Shown one piece after another: positions 35,058 through 45,604 of a stretch of 64,000 bases of DNA. This stretch comes from Chromatiales bacterium (lineage in GTDB: Bacteria > Pseudomonadota > Gammaproteobacteria > SpSt-1174), in assembly GCA_014762505.1 (NCBI GenBank), contig JABURS010000035.1, positions 62,001 through 126,000 on the forward strand, read 5' to 3'. Each line of letters starts with the position of its first letter. The first letter of the stretch is position 1. The notes beneath the pieces were generated by a model. That model was given only the letters and a program-made list of their open reading frames with translations. It made no database searches and was not told the DNA's origin. The position numbers and the translations under genes are program-made.

Positions 35058-36114
35058 CGCTCGCCCCCGCCTGGCCGGTCTTCAGGTAGATGCCCGCCCG
35101 CACCGGGTCGAGTGCGACACGCTCGCCCGCCGACAGACCCGCCAGCACCTCGCGCTGACCATCCTCCAGCTCCCGCCCCAGGCGCACGTGTCTCAGGGCG
35201 ACCCGTCCATCGTTGTGGACCACGTAGACGCCCGTCACCTCGCTGCGGTACACCACCGCCTCGCGCGGCACCACCAGACGCTCCACCTCGCCGACCGCAA
35301 AGGCCACCTTCACGAACATGCCCGGGAACAGGCCCTGCACGCCCTGCTCGAGCTCCAGGCGCACCTTGAAACTGTTGGTGGCCGGGTCGGCATAGGGGAA
35401 GAAGGTCATCTCCCCTGCCGTCACCGGCGCCACCCCATCGAGCAGGATGCGGGCCTGGCCCGACTCGCGCACGGCATTGATCAGGCGCTGCGGAACCTGC
35501 GTCACCACGCGCAGCCGATCCAGCGAGATCCCGGTGATGAGAGGCTGACCCACACCGGCGTTCTCGCCCACCTCCACGTGCCGCTCGGTGACGATGCCAC
35601 TGTAGGGGGCGCGCACGCGCGTGTATTCGAGCTGTTCCTCGGCACTCTTGAGGCCGGCCTGGGCGGACTCCAGCCGGGCGCGTGCCGACTTCAGCTCCGC
35701 CGTGGCGGCATCCATCTGTGCCTTTGCCACCAGCTGACGCTCGTAGATGTCCTTGATGCGTTCGTATTCACTGCTGGCCTGATTGAAGCGGGCCCGTGCC
35801 TCCTCCAGCGCTGCCTGGGCCTGCGCGTAGGCCGCCTGCTGCTCAGTATCGCGAAAACGGATGATGACCCCGCCCTCGGGCACGAAGTCATCCACGTCAT
35901 AGAGGATCTCGACGATGCGCCCGGAGGTCTGCGCCGTCATGGTGGCCTGGTGCACGGCCTCCACGGTCCCGTCCAGCACCTGCTCCTGCGTGACCGTGGC
36001 GGGCTCCAGCATCAGGGTCTCGAAGGGCAGCTCGGCTGCCGCCGGCAATGCCAGCAATAACAGGCCGAGCCCATAGAGGCGGGGAAGGCAGGATCGATAC
36101 GAGGACCGGGGCAT
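35050..36114 (-). CDS. RND efflux periplasmic adaptor (membrane fusion protein)
   Basis: This 354-residue adaptor links the permease to an outer-membrane channel. A signal peptide (about 1-27, LYGLGLLLLALPAAA) is followed by the lipoyl-like half TMTAQTSGRIVEILYDVDDFV (about 57-77), a long coiled-coil hairpin (about 90-165, rich in Ala/Glu: AQAALEEARARFNQASSEYE) and a beta-barrel domain. The ATG at 36114 (MPRSSYRSC) is used because it begins the signal sequence; an in-frame ATG at 36171 adds 19 unrelated residues. First gene of the two-gene efflux unit. Confidence 0.92.
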   Translation of the reverse strand: MPRSSYRSCLPRLYGLGLLLLALPAAAELPFETLMLEPATVTQEQVLDGTVEAVHQATMTAQTSGRIVEILYDVDDFVPEGGVIIRFRDTEQQAAYAQAQAALEEARARFNQASSEYERIKDIYERQLVAKAQMDAATAELKSARARLESAQAGLKSAEEQLEYTRVRAPYSGIVTERHVEVGENAGVGQPLITGISLDRLRVVTQVPQRLINAVRESGQARILLDGVAPVTAGEMTFFPYADPATNSFKVRLELEQGVQGLFPGMFVKVAFAVGEVERLVVPREAVVYRSEVTGVYVVHNDGRVALRHVRLGRELEDGQREVLAGLSAGERVALDPVRAGIYLKTGQAGASDE

Positions 36115-36277
36115 GTCACATCTCCACACGCTGGATTCATCGGCGGGCCGCCCCCTCAGGCTGCGACCCATTCGTTATTTCTTATGGTTTTTATGTAGTA
36201 TATCAACGCAGTAACAGGGCCTCGGTGACCAGGTCACCCTGCTGCCCGCGCCCACACCACCACCACCGGGGAACGAC

Positions 36278-36721
36278 ATGACACGCATGACAGGTCTGCT
36301 GGCCGCACTGATCCTCGGCCTCCTCACCGTACCGGCAGCAGCCGCGATGTACAAATGGGTTGATGAAGAGGGCAATACGCATTATTCCCAGACCCCGCCC
36401 CCCGACCGGCCGGTGGAGACCATCGCCGCACCCAAGGCGCCCCCTGCCCCGCCACAGCGCGAGACCACTGCAGAGGAGACGGCGGACGGAGAGGGTGAGA
36501 CGGGCGCCACGGAGGGGAGCGGCCCCAGCGAGGCCGAGCGCCGCCGTGTCGAGCGCGAGAACGCGGCGCGCTGCCGCGAGGCCCGCGAGGTGCTGCAGCG
36601 CTACGAGACCACCGCCCGTATCCGCGTGCCGGATGGCGACGGCTTCCGCTACCTCTCCGAAGAGGAGCGCCAGCAGCACATTCGCGACGCACGCAGGATC
36701 ATCCAGAAACACTGCAAATAG
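36278..36721 (+). CDS. DUF4124 domain protein
   Basis: This 147-residue secreted protein has a signal peptide (1-22) and then the DUF4124 core MYKWVDEEGNTHYSQTPPP. A Pro/Glu-rich low-complexity linker leads to a charged helical C-terminus with two Cys (about 107 and 146). The family is common in gammaproteobacteria and its function is unknown. The following MIF-like gene starts 8 bp later, so the two are probably co-transcribed. Confidence 0.86.
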   Translation: MTRMTGLLAALILGLLTVPAAAAMYKWVDEEGNTHYSQTPPPDRPVETIAAPKAPPAPPQRETTAEETADGEGETGATEGSGPSEAERRRVERENAARCREAREVLQRYETTARIRVPDGDGFRYLSEEERQQHIRDARRIIQKHCK

Positions 36722-36729
36722 GATTCGCC

Positions 36730-37074
36730 ATGCCCCTGCTCAGCATCGAGACCAACGCCCGCTTCGACGACACCACCGCCGACGAACTCACCACCCGGGC
36801 CTCGGCCCGGGTGGCCGAACTGCTCGGCAAGCCCGAGCGCTACGTCATGGTCCGGCTCGTCCGGCAGCCGCACATGCGCTTTGCCGGTGACGATGCCCCG
36901 CTGGCCTATCTCGAACTCAAGAGCATCGGCCTGCCCGAGGACAGCACACCGGCCCTCTCACAGGCGCTCTGCGATCTGGTAAGCTCTGCGCTTTCGATCG
37001 CGAGCGACCGGATCTATATCGAGTTCGCCAACGCCCCGCGGCATCTGTGGGGCTTCGACGGCGGCACGTTCTAG
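36730..37074 (+). CDS. MIF-family tautomerase-like protein
   Basis: This 114-residue protein matches the macrophage migration inhibitory factor family (PF01187): the catalytic Pro2 (MPLLSIETN), [10 protein letters not shown] and the C-terminal [22 protein letters not shown]. Homologues have phenylpyruvate/D-dopachrome tautomerase activity; the bacterial role is unclear. It lies 72 bp before proS. Confidence 0.87.
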   Translation: MPLLSIETNARFDDTTADELTTRASARVAELLGKPERYVMVRLVRQPHMRFAGDDAPLAYLELKSIGLPEDSTPALSQALCDLVSSALSIASDRIYIEFANAPRHLWGFDGGTF

Positions 37075-37145
37075 CGCCCTGCGATCCCCATGCGGGCCGC
37101 CACCGGCGGCCCGCGGTATCTGACCCCAGACGACGAACCGACCCC

Positions 37146-38858
37146 ATGCGCGCATCCCGATTCCCGCTCTCCACCACCAAGGAAACCCCCGCCGACGCCG
37201 AGGTCATCAGCCACCAGCTGATGCTGCGCGCCGGCCTGATCCGCAAGCTGGCCTCCGGGCTCTACACCTGGCTGCCCTTCGGCCTGCGGGTGCTGCGCAA
37301 GGTGGAGGCCATCGTGCGCGAGGAGATGAACCGCGCCGGGGCGGTGGAGGTGCTGATGCCGGCAGTGCAGCCCGCCGAGCTGTGGCAGGAATCGGGCCGC
37401 TGGGAGAAATACGGCCCCGAACTCCTGCGCCTGACCGACCGGCACGACCGCGAGTTCTGCTTCGGCCCCACGCACGAGGAGGTCATCACCGACCTCGCCC
37501 GGCGCGAGATCCGCAGCTACAAGCAGCTGCCGATCAACTTCTACCAGATCCAGACCAAGTTCCGCGACGAGATCCGCCCGCGCTTCGGCGTGATGCGCGC
37601 GCGCGAATTCCTGATGAAGGACGCCTACTCCTTCCATCTCGACCAGGACTCGCTGCAGGCCACCTACGACACCATGTACGAGACCTACTGCCGCATCTTC
37701 GAGCGCATCGGCCTGGACTTCCGTCCCGTGCAGGCGGACACCGGCTCCATCGGCGGCCAGTCCTCGCACGAGTTCCACGTGCTCGCGGCCTCCGGCGAGG
37801 ACGCCATCGCCTTCTCGGATGCCAGCGGCTACGCCGCCAACGTCGAGCTCGCCGAGGCCGTGGCTCCGGCCGGCGAACGCCCGGCCCCGGGCGCGTCGAT
37901 GCAGGCCGTCGACACCCCGGACCAGCACAGCATCGAGGAGGTGAGCGCGTTCCTGGGCGTGGACGCCGGCCGCTGCGTGAAGACCCTGCTGGTGGAGGGC
38001 GAGGACGGCGGCGTGGTGGCCCTGGTCCTGCGTGGCGATCACGCGCTCAACGAGATCAAGGCCGAGAAGCTGCCGGGCGTGGCCAGCCCGCTCGCCTTTG
38101 CCAGCGAGGCCGAGGTCGTGGCCGCCGCCGGCTGCAAGCCCGGCTCGCTCGGCCCGGTGGGCCTCAAGGTGCCGGTCTTCGTCGACCACGCCGCCGCGCA
38201 GCTCGCCGACTTCGTCTGCGGTGCCAACGAGGACGGCCGGCACCTCACCGGCGTGAACTGGGGCCGCGACCTGCCGGAACCGCAGACGGCCGACCTGCGC
38301 AACGTTGTGGAGGGCGACGCCAGTCCCGATGGCCAGGGCACGCTCTCCATCGTGCGCGGCATCGAGGTCGGACACATCTTCCAGCTCGGGCAGAACTACA
38401 GCGCCGCCCTGCAGATGACCGTGCTCGATGAGGGTGGACGCAGCATCACCCCCACCATGGGCTGCTACGGCATCGGCGTCTCCCGCGTCGTGGCCGCCGC
38501 CATCGAGCAGAACCACGACGACAACGGCATCATCTGGCCCCAGGCCATCGCCCCCTTCCAGGTCGCACTCGCGCCCATCGGCATGCAGAAGTCCCAGCGC
38601 CTGGCCGAGGCCGCCGAGGCCCTCTACCAGCGCCTGCTCGACGCCGGCTTCGACGTCCTGTTCGACGACCGCGGCGCCCGCCCCGGCGTCATGTTCGCCG
38701 ACCTCGAACTCGTCGGCATCCCGCATCGCATCGTCCTCAGCGAACGCGGCCTGGACAGCGGCGAACTCGAATACAAGGGCCGCCGCGACGCCGAATCCAG
38801 CCAGGTACCGATGGACGGGATCGAGGCCTTCCTGCGGGAAAAACTGGGGCAGCGCTAG
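37146..38858 (+). CDS. proS: prolyl-tRNA synthetase
   Basis: This 570-residue class II synthetase charges tRNA-Pro. Class II motif 2 ([19 protein letters not shown]) and motif 3 ([17 protein letters not shown]) are present. Between them is the bacterial INS/YbaK-like editing domain (about 225-395), which hydrolyses Ala-tRNA-Pro ([25 protein letters not shown]). The anticodon-binding domain ends the protein. ATG at 37146 ([13 protein letters not shown]) fits the family start. A CACAGAG repeat fills the gap to the convergent gspE-like gene. Confidence 0.97.
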   Translation: MRASRFPLSTTKETPADAEVISHQLMLRAGLIRKLASGLYTWLPFGLRVLRKVEAIVREEMNRAGAVEVLMPAVQPAELWQESGRWEKYGPELLRLTDRHDREFCFGPTHEEVITDLARREIRSYKQLPINFYQIQTKFRDEIRPRFGVMRAREFLMKDAYSFHLDQDSLQATYDTMYETYCRIFERIGLDFRPVQADTGSIGGQSSHEFHVLAASGEDAIAFSDASGYAANVELAEAVAPAGERPAPGASMQAVDTPDQHSIEEVSAFLGVDAGRCVKTLLVEGEDGGVVALVLRGDHALNEIKAEKLPGVASPLAFASEAEVVAAAGCKPGSLGPVGLKVPVFVDHAAAQLADFVCGANEDGRHLTGVNWGRDLPEPQTADLRNVVEGDASPDGQGTLSIVRGIEVGHIFQLGQNYSAALQMTVLDEGGRSITPTMGCYGIGVSRVVAAAIEQNHDDNGIIWPQAIAPFQVALAPIGMQKSQRLAEAAEALYQRLLDAGFDVLFDDRGARPGVMFADLELVGIPHRIVLSERGLDSGELEYKGRRDAESSQVPMDGIEAFLREKLGQR

Positions 38859-38863
38859 GCTCC

Positions 38864-38993
38864 AGACGTGAAAGTCTGAGCGCCACAGAGGGCACAGAGT
38901 ACATAGAGGAAAAACCTAGCCCGGTTCGTCTCTGTACACTTGTGGCCACTTGCCACTTCCTCTGTGGCGCTCAGGCTTTCACCCCTCACGCCT
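38864..38993. repeat. CACAGAG hairpin repeat, copy A
   Basis: Terminal arms of 24 bp (38868-38891 and 38959-38982) match at 23 of 24 positions: GTGAAAGTCTGAGCGCCACAGAGG against the reverse complement of CCTCTGTGGCGCTCAGGCTTTCAC. Inside are further CACAGAG/CTCTGTG units. It lies between the convergent proS and gspE-like genes; its right edge supplies the gspE stop codon. Confidence 0.88.
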
Positions 38994-40770
38994 CGATCGG
39001 CGCCACCTTCAGGATCTCCTCCACCGTGGTCATCCCGGCCGCGACCTTCTTCGCGCCGTTGATGCGCAACGGCCTCATGCCGGAGCGGATGGCCTCCTGG
39101 CGCAGCGTGTCCATGCCCGGTGCCGCGGTGACGAGCTGCTTCAGGTCCGGGGTGACGGGCATCATCTCGTAGACCCCGACGCGCCCGAGATAACCGGTCT
39201 GCCGGCACTCCAGGCAGCCCTTTGGCTCGAAGGCGCCCTGCGGCTCCGCCACCTTCCAGGGCGACACCAGTGACTTCCACAGGGCCGCATCCACCGTCGT
39301 CGGCTGCTTGCAGTGGGGACAGAGCGTGCGCACCAGCCGCTGGGCGAGGACACCGAGCAGGGTGGCACTGATGAGATAGGGCGGCACGCCGAGGTCCAGC
39401 AGGCGGGTGATGGCCGCCGGGGCGTCGTTGGTGTGCAGGGTGGAGAACACCAGGTGGCCGGTGAGCGCCGCCTGGATCGCCATCTCCGCGGTCTCCAGGT
39501 CGCGAATCTCGCCAATCATGATGATGTCGGGGTCCTGGCGCAGCAGCGTGCGCACGCCGCTGGCGAAGTCCAGGCCGATGGCGTGATGCACCTGCATCTG
39601 GTTGAAGCTCGGCTCCACCAGTTCGATGGGGTCCTCCACCGTGCACACGTTCACCTCGGGCTGCGCCAGGGCCTTGAGCGTGGAATAAAGCGTGGTGGTC
39701 TTGCCCGAACCGGTCGGGCCGGTGACGAGGATGATGCCCGAGGGCTGGTGGATCAGTTCGCGCCACTGCTCTTCCTCGGCGACGGAGAATCCCAGGGCCT
39801 GGTAGTCCTTCACCAGCACATCGGGATCGAAGATACGCATCACCAGTTTCTCGCCGAAGGCGGTGGGCATGGTGGACAGGCGCAACTCCACCTCCTTGCC
39901 CTCGGGCGTCAGCGTCTTGATACGTCCATCCTGTGGCTTGCGCTTCTCCGCCACGTCCATGCGACCGAGGATCTTGATACGACTGGTCACCGCCGTCATG
40001 ACCTCCGGCGGCACCTGGTAGACCAGATGCATCACGCCGTCGATACGAAAGCGGACGTTCCCCTGATTGCGACGCGGCTCGAGGTGGATGTCACTGGCGC
40101 GCTGGTCGAAGGCGTACTGCAACAGCCAGTCGACGATGCTGACGATGTGCTGGTCGTTGGCATCCAGCTGCCCGCGCCGCCCCAGCTCCATCATCTGCTC
40201 GAGGTTCTGGATGGCATTCACCGCCGGTGCCCCCTCCTCCCGGCTTGCCCCCTTTACCGAACGCGACAGGGAATAGAACTCGAGCAGATAGCGGCGGATA
40301 TCGTCGGGATTCGCCACCACGCAGCGGATCTCCTTGTGCAGGATCTCGCGCAGCTCGTCCTGCCATTCGGTGACGAAGGGGTCTGCCGTGGCAACCACCA
40401 CTTCGTTCGCACGCACCTCCACTGTCAGCACCTGGAAGCGCGCGGCATAGGCATAGGACATCACGGCCGTGACGGCGGGCACATCGATCTTGAGCGGATC
40501 GATGCGGTAATACGGCAGGCCCGCACGCTCGGCCAGACGGCGGGTAAGAAAATCGAGCGTGATGACACGCGAGGGATCATCGGCGAACCCCCAGTTGCGC
40601 TCGGCAACGATCACGAAGGGATGCTTTTCCTTGCGGTCCTTCGGCAGCACCACGGCCTTGAGCGTACGCGCACGCTCGGCATCCAGTACGCCCTCGGCAA
40701 CCAGCTCGTCGAGCAAGGCGGTCAATTCCAGGCGCTGGCCTGGCAGGTGACGTTCCCCGGGATTCAGCAT
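38986..40770 (-). CDS. GspE/PilB-type secretion or pilus ATPase
   Basis: This 594-residue cytoplasmic AAA-type ATPase of the type II secretion/type IV pilus family has an N-terminal MshEN-like domain (about 30-200), a linker, then the ATPase core with Walker A GPTGSGKTT (about 352), Asp box VEDPIE, Walker B IGEIRD and the tetracysteine zinc motif CPHC...CLEC (about 480-520). No GspF, pilin or secretin gene is near, so the partner system is elsewhere. Its last codons lie inside the CACAGAG repeat, which forms the TGA. The acylphosphatase gene is 18 bp upstream on the same strand. Confidence 0.92.
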   Translation of the reverse strand: MLNPGERHLPGQRLELTALLDELVAEGVLDAERARTLKAVVLPKDRKEKHPFVIVAERNWGFADDPSRVITLDFLTRRLAERAGLPYYRIDPLKIDVPAVTAVMSYAYAARFQVLTVEVRANEVVVATADPFVTEWQDELREILHKEIRCVVANPDDIRRYLLEFYSLSRSVKGASREEGAPAVNAIQNLEQMMELGRRGQLDANDQHIVSIVDWLLQYAFDQRASDIHLEPRRNQGNVRFRIDGVMHLVYQVPPEVMTAVTSRIKILGRMDVAEKRKPQDGRIKTLTPEGKEVELRLSTMPTAFGEKLVMRIFDPDVLVKDYQALGFSVAEEEQWRELIHQPSGIILVTGPTGSGKTTTLYSTLKALAQPEVNVCTVEDPIELVEPSFNQMQVHHAIGLDFASGVRTLLRQDPDIIMIGEIRDLETAEMAIQAALTGHLVFSTLHTNDAPAAITRLLDLGVPPYLISATLLGVLAQRLVRTLCPHCKQPTTVDAALWKSLVSPWKVAEPQGAFEPKGCLECRQTGYLGRVGVYEMMPVTPDLKQLVTAAPGMDTLRQEAIRSGMRPLRINGAKKVAAGMTTVEEILKVAPIEA

Positions 40771-40787
40771 CGGCTACTCCTGCGCAT

Positions 40788-41063
40788 CTAACGCGTCTCG
40801 AATCCGGCAATACCCGGTGGCTCGGCCGCAGATTCCTCCACCGCGGTGACTTCGGCCAAGCGTGGCCCCTGATGCAACCAGTCCCGCAATGAAGCCAGCG
40901 CCGCCGCCGTACCACAGGCGATGACTTCCACGCGGCCATCCGGCAGGTTGCGCGCGTATCCATCGAGCCCGAGTGCCAGGGCCTGCTCGCGGGTGGAGGC
41001 GCGGAAGAACACCCCCTGCACGCGCCCGCTCACCAGAAAACACCTGCAGTCTCTCGTGCCCAT
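40788..41063 (-). CDS. acyP: acylphosphatase
   Basis: This 91-residue enzyme hydrolyses acyl phosphates. The active-site Arg lies in GRVQGVFFR (about residue 16) and the Asn in ARNLPDGRVEV (about 37). The ATG at 41063 (MGTRDCRCFLVSGR) follows GAGGAGC; the open frame reaches further up but without family similarity. It probably shares a transcript with the GspE-like ATPase gene downstream, perhaps only by chance. Confidence 0.92.
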   Translation of the reverse strand: MGTRDCRCFLVSGRVQGVFFRASTREQALALGLDGYARNLPDGRVEVIACGTAAALASLRDWLHQGPRLAEVTAVEESAAEPPGIAGFETR

Positions 41064-41100
41064 GGCGTGCTCCTCTACTGCATTGAACCGGCATCCAACA

Positions 41101-41137
41101 TACAAACAAAAAGGGGCCCTCACAATGGAGGGCCCCT
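41101..41137 (-). terminator. intrinsic terminator of the LysM lipoprotein gene
   Basis: On the minus strand AGGGGCCCTC and its complement form a perfect 10-bp stem (41112-41121 / 41128-41137), followed by TTTTTGTTTGTA. Confidence 0.93.
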
Positions 41138-41176
41138 CATCAACCGACGTATTCGTCAGTCAGGCATTACCCGCAC

Positions 41177-41905
41177 TTAGCGCGCCAGGTAGGCCTTGTC
41201 GCTTTCCTCGACCGCGCCGACGCTCCAGGCACCGCGGGTCTTGGCATGGTTGACGGCGGCGTCAACGGCAGCGGCGCTCGGGTTGCGATCGATGCTGAAG
41301 GTCTGACCCGGGTAGATCAGGTCGGCATCCTGGATCTTGTCCGAGTTGGCCTTGTAGATCAGCGGCCACTGGTACGGGTTGCCGTAGACGCTGCTCTTGC
41401 CGGCGATGTTCCAGAGGTTGTCGCCACGGGCCACGGTGTAGCTGATGCTGCTGGCGGCCAGGGCAGCCTCGAGACGGCTGGCCAGATCGTAGGCCTCGCG
41501 ACCCTGCTGGGCGGCGTAGGCGGCGTTGGCCTGGGCCAGCAGGTCGCGCTGGTCGGCGGTCAGGCCGCTCATCTTGTTCAGCGCGTCCAGCTTGAACTTG
41601 GCCTGCTGGAGGTAGTACTGGTCTTCGGCGATGGCACCCTGTTCCTGGGCCTTGCGGGCCAGCTCGGTGGCCTTGGCGTAGTCGCCGGCATCATAGGCGG
41701 CCTGGGCCTCGTCGATCATCTTGGCCATATCGCGCCATTCGTAACCGACTTCCGCTGCACGCTTCTGGGCAGCCTTGGCATCAGCGATCGCCTGCTCGGC
41801 TTCGGCCTTGGCGCTGGTATCGGTATCGCCGGTGGTGGCACAGCCAGCGGCCAGTACGAGCGACAGAAGCCCGATGGCGATCAGCCGGAGGAAATTCATT
41901 TTCAT
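41177..41905 (-). CDS. lipoprotein with DUF4398-like coiled coil and LysM domain
   Basis: This 242-residue lipoprotein has lipobox LAAGC (Cys about 22), a helical Ala/Glu-rich region (about 30-140) with the DUF4398-type pattern MIDEAQAAYDAGDYAKATELARKA, and a LysM peptidoglycan-binding domain (about 153-205: YTVARGDNLWNIA ... YPGQTFSI). It would tether to the cell wall. The start MKMNFLRL follows TGGGAG; an upstream in-frame ATG is five codons away. The smaller relative lies immediately upstream. Strong terminator after the stop. Confidence 0.86.
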   Translation of the reverse strand: MKMNFLRLIAIGLLSLVLAAGCATTGDTDTSAKAEAEQAIADAKAAQKRAAEVGYEWRDMAKMIDEAQAAYDAGDYAKATELARKAQEQGAIAEDQYYLQQAKFKLDALNKMSGLTADQRDLLAQANAAYAAQQGREAYDLASRLEAALAASSISYTVARGDNLWNIAGKSSVYGNPYQWPLIYKANSDKIQDADLIYPGQTFSIDRNPSAAAVDAAVNHAKTRGAWSVGAVEESDKAYLAR

Positions 41906-42000
41906 GGTAAGGACTCCCAAGGGTTTGTTGTTTTCCGAAGTTCCTGGATACAGCCTGTGAAAAAGCTAACACCCTGAAAAGAATAGTGTCAAGAAAGGGG

Positions 42001-42309
42001 TCAGGGGTTTGAGGTCTGGTTCACAGCCTCGCTACGCGCCGCCAGCGCTGCTGCCTTGGCGGCCAGTGCACGCTCGCGCGCCAACGTATATTCACCCCGA
42101 TTCAGCGCCTCTTCCGCTTCACGCATCAGTTCCAGTGCATAAGTATAGCTGTCCCTGGCATCACGCTGTGCACCGACATCCGCCGCAGCCTGCAGCGCCT
42201 GACGCGCATCGCTCATCTCCTGCACCGGCGCACTCACGCAACCGGCCGCGAAGGCGGCCAGCAGGAGACTGACGACGAGATAAGGCCTGATGATCTTGGT
42301 AAGATGCAT
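42001..42309 (-). CDS. DUF4398 domain lipoprotein
   Basis: This 102-residue small lipoprotein has lipobox FAAGC (Cys about 23) and a helical DUF4398 domain (MSDARQALQAAADVGA, YTYALELMREAEEALNRGEYTLARERALAA). The start MHLTKIIRPYLV at 42309 is chosen because it begins a signal peptide; the open frame extends 34 codons further. The same helical pattern recurs in the LysM lipoprotein next door, so the two look like relatives. Function unknown; probably envelope structure. Confidence 0.8.
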   Translation of the reverse strand: MHLTKIIRPYLVVSLLLAAFAAGCVSAPVQEMSDARQALQAAADVGAQRDARDSYTYALELMREAEEALNRGEYTLARERALAAKAAALAARSEAVNQTSNP

Positions 42310-42447
42310 GATGTTTTTGCTGCCGGCACCGATCAGGTAATTGTTATGGTGTGACCGCGCTGATCTGATCAACTCAACGTAACACCGGGCCCGGGGGGCG
42401 TCAAGCAGCAAAACCCCAGCAATATGAAGCGCCTAGAGGATGAATTG

Positions 42448-43801
<1,354 letters not shown>

Positions 43802-43823
43802 CCGCGCGTCGAAGAACGACCGG

Positions 43824-44531
43824 CTAGGACGACAACAGCTTGCGGATGAAGGGAATGGTCACGCGGCGCTGTTCCTCCAGCGTCGCGCGATCGATGCGCT
43901 CCAGCAGGTCGATGAGCGAACCCAGGTCGCGCGGGCAGTTGTTCAGCAGGTAACGACCCACCTCTGCCGGCAGCTCGAAACCGCGTCGTTCGGCACGCCG
44001 TTGCAGGACCGCCAGGCGATCGGCGTCCGATAGCGGCTGCAGGCGGAATACCGCCCCCCAGGACAGGCGCGAGACCAGGTCCGGCAACTGCATCGCCAGC
44101 CCCGCCGGACGCTCCGTCGCCGCGAACACCAGGCTGTTGCCGGCTGCGCGGCTGGCGTTGACGAGATTGAACAGCCCGCGCTCCCAATCCGCGTCGCCGG
44201 CCACCACCTGCAGGTCGTCGAGACAGACCAGGGCGACCTGTTCCAGCCCCTCCAGCACCCCGGCGCCCATGCCCGGCATGTCTGCCAGCGGCAGGTAGCT
44301 CGCTGTCAGGCCGGCCTGGTTGGCCGCCTGACAGGCGGCCTGCAGCAGGTGGCTCTTGCCGGAGCCGCCGGTGCCGTGCACGAAAACCTGGGCCTCGCCC
44401 TCCCCGGCGGCCTGGGCCTTGAGCAGCTGGACCAGGGCGGCGTTGTCGCCGGCGACGAAGCCATCGAACACGGCCCCGTCGCGCAGCCCCACGTCCAGCA
44501 CCAGCTGGCGGGCGACGGCCGGCGCGCTCAT
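43824..44531 (-). CDS. hda: DnaA regulatory inactivator Hda
   Basis: This 235-residue AAA+ protein of the DnaA family, without the DNA-binding domain, works with the sliding clamp to hydrolyse DnaA-ATP and prevent over-initiation. P-loop GTGGSGKSHLLQAA (about 53), VALVCLDDLQVV (Walker B) and the sensor region LSWGAVFRLQPL are clear. The N-terminus SAPAVARQLVLDVGL holds a short clamp-binding-like stretch. It overlaps the AI-2E gene by 4 bp and ends the minus-strand run from the DUF2066 gene. Regular length. Confidence 0.92.
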   Translation of the reverse strand: MSAPAVARQLVLDVGLRDGAVFDGFVAGDNAALVQLLKAQAAGEGEAQVFVHGTGGSGKSHLLQAACQAANQAGLTASYLPLADMPGMGAGVLEGLEQVALVCLDDLQVVAGDADWERGLFNLVNASRAAGNSLVFAATERPAGLAMQLPDLVSRLSWGAVFRLQPLSDADRLAVLQRRAERRGFELPAEVGRYLLNNCPRDLGSLIDLLERIDRATLEEQRRVTIPFIRKLLSS

Positions 44532-45604
44532 CCGCCAGGCGCCTCCGGGTCGCGATAGAAACGGCTGGCGCGGTAGCCGGTATCCGCATGGCGCATGACC
44601 ACCACCAGCACCGCCGCCACCGGCAGGGCCAGCAGCACGCCGAAGAAGCCGAACAGCTGTCCACCGGCCAGCACGGCAAAGATCACCGCCACCGGATGGA
44701 GGCCGATGCGATCACCCACCAGCAGCGGGGTGAAGACCACGCTCTCCAGCAGCTGTCCCACGCCGAACACCGCCAGCACCCACACCAGCGGCAGCAACTC
44801 GCCGGCCTGCAGATACATGGCCACCCCGGCCACCAGCATGCCGACGATGAAGCCGAGATAGGGCACGAAGCTCACCACCCCTGCCAGCATGCCGATCAGC
44901 AGGGCGAACTCCAGCCCGATCAGCCAGAGCCCGACCGAGTACACCGTGCCCAGGGCCACCATCACCGACAGCTGGCCACGCAGGAAGGCGCCCAGGGTCT
45001 CGTCGGACTCGCGTGCCAGGGTCGAGACCGCGGGTTCGATATGCCGCGGCAGCAGATCGTGGATGCGCGCCACCAGGAGATCCCAGTCGCGCAGCAGGTA
45101 GAAGGTCACCACCGGGATCAGCAGCAGATTCGTCAACCAGCCGGCCAGGGCCATGCCGGAGGTGGACACCGATTTCATCGCCCAGGCCGCCACGCCCCCG
45201 GCCTCCTTCCAGTGATTCAGCACGGCCTGCTTGGCCATCTCCATGTCCAGCGTGCCGGCCTCAACGCCGAAGGTGTGCTGCACCCAGGGCACGACGCGGG
45301 TACTCACCCAGTCGAGGTATTTCGGCAGTTTCTCGACAAAGGCGGAGATCTGCCCCTCGAGCAGCGGGACCAGCAGCAGGACCACCAGGGCGAGCGAGAG
45401 GAACAGGACCAGGAAGACCACCGTCACGGCCAGGGTGCGTGACAGGCGCCACCGTTCCAGGCGATCCACCAGCGGATCGCCCAGATAGGCCAGCAGGGCC
45501 GCCACCACGAAGGGTGTGAGGATCGGTGCGAGCAGGTACAGCAGCCCGCAGGCGATCAGTCCCGCCGTGAGATAGAACCAGGCCCTCGAATCACCCATGA
45601 CCAC
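44528..45604 (-). CDS. AI-2E family (PerM-like) transporter
   Basis: This 358-residue second AI-2E/PerM-type protein in the window has about eight helices, with a central amphipathic region (about 90-140) and the family segments TFYLLRDWD and LAGVVSFVPYLGFIVGM. The closest gammaproteobacterial context is perM near hda, as here. Substrate unknown. A second ATG lies at codon 3. It overlaps pgsA-like upstream by 14 bp. Confidence 0.88.
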   Translation of the reverse strand: MVMGDSRAWFYLTAGLIACGLLYLLAPILTPFVVAALLAYLGDPLVDRLERWRLSRTLAVTVVFLVLFLSLALVVLLLVPLLEGQISAFVEKLPKYLDWVSTRVVPWVQHTFGVEAGTLDMEMAKQAVLNHWKEAGGVAAWAMKSVSTSGMALAGWLTNLLLIPVVTFYLLRDWDLLVARIHDLLPRHIEPAVSTLARESDETLGAFLRGQLSVMVALGTVYSVGLWLIGLEFALLIGMLAGVVSFVPYLGFIVGMLVAGVAMYLQAGELLPLVWVLAVFGVGQLLESVVFTPLLVGDRIGLHPVAVIFAVLAGGQLFGFFGVLLALPVAAVLVVVMRHADTGYRASRFYRDPEAPGG

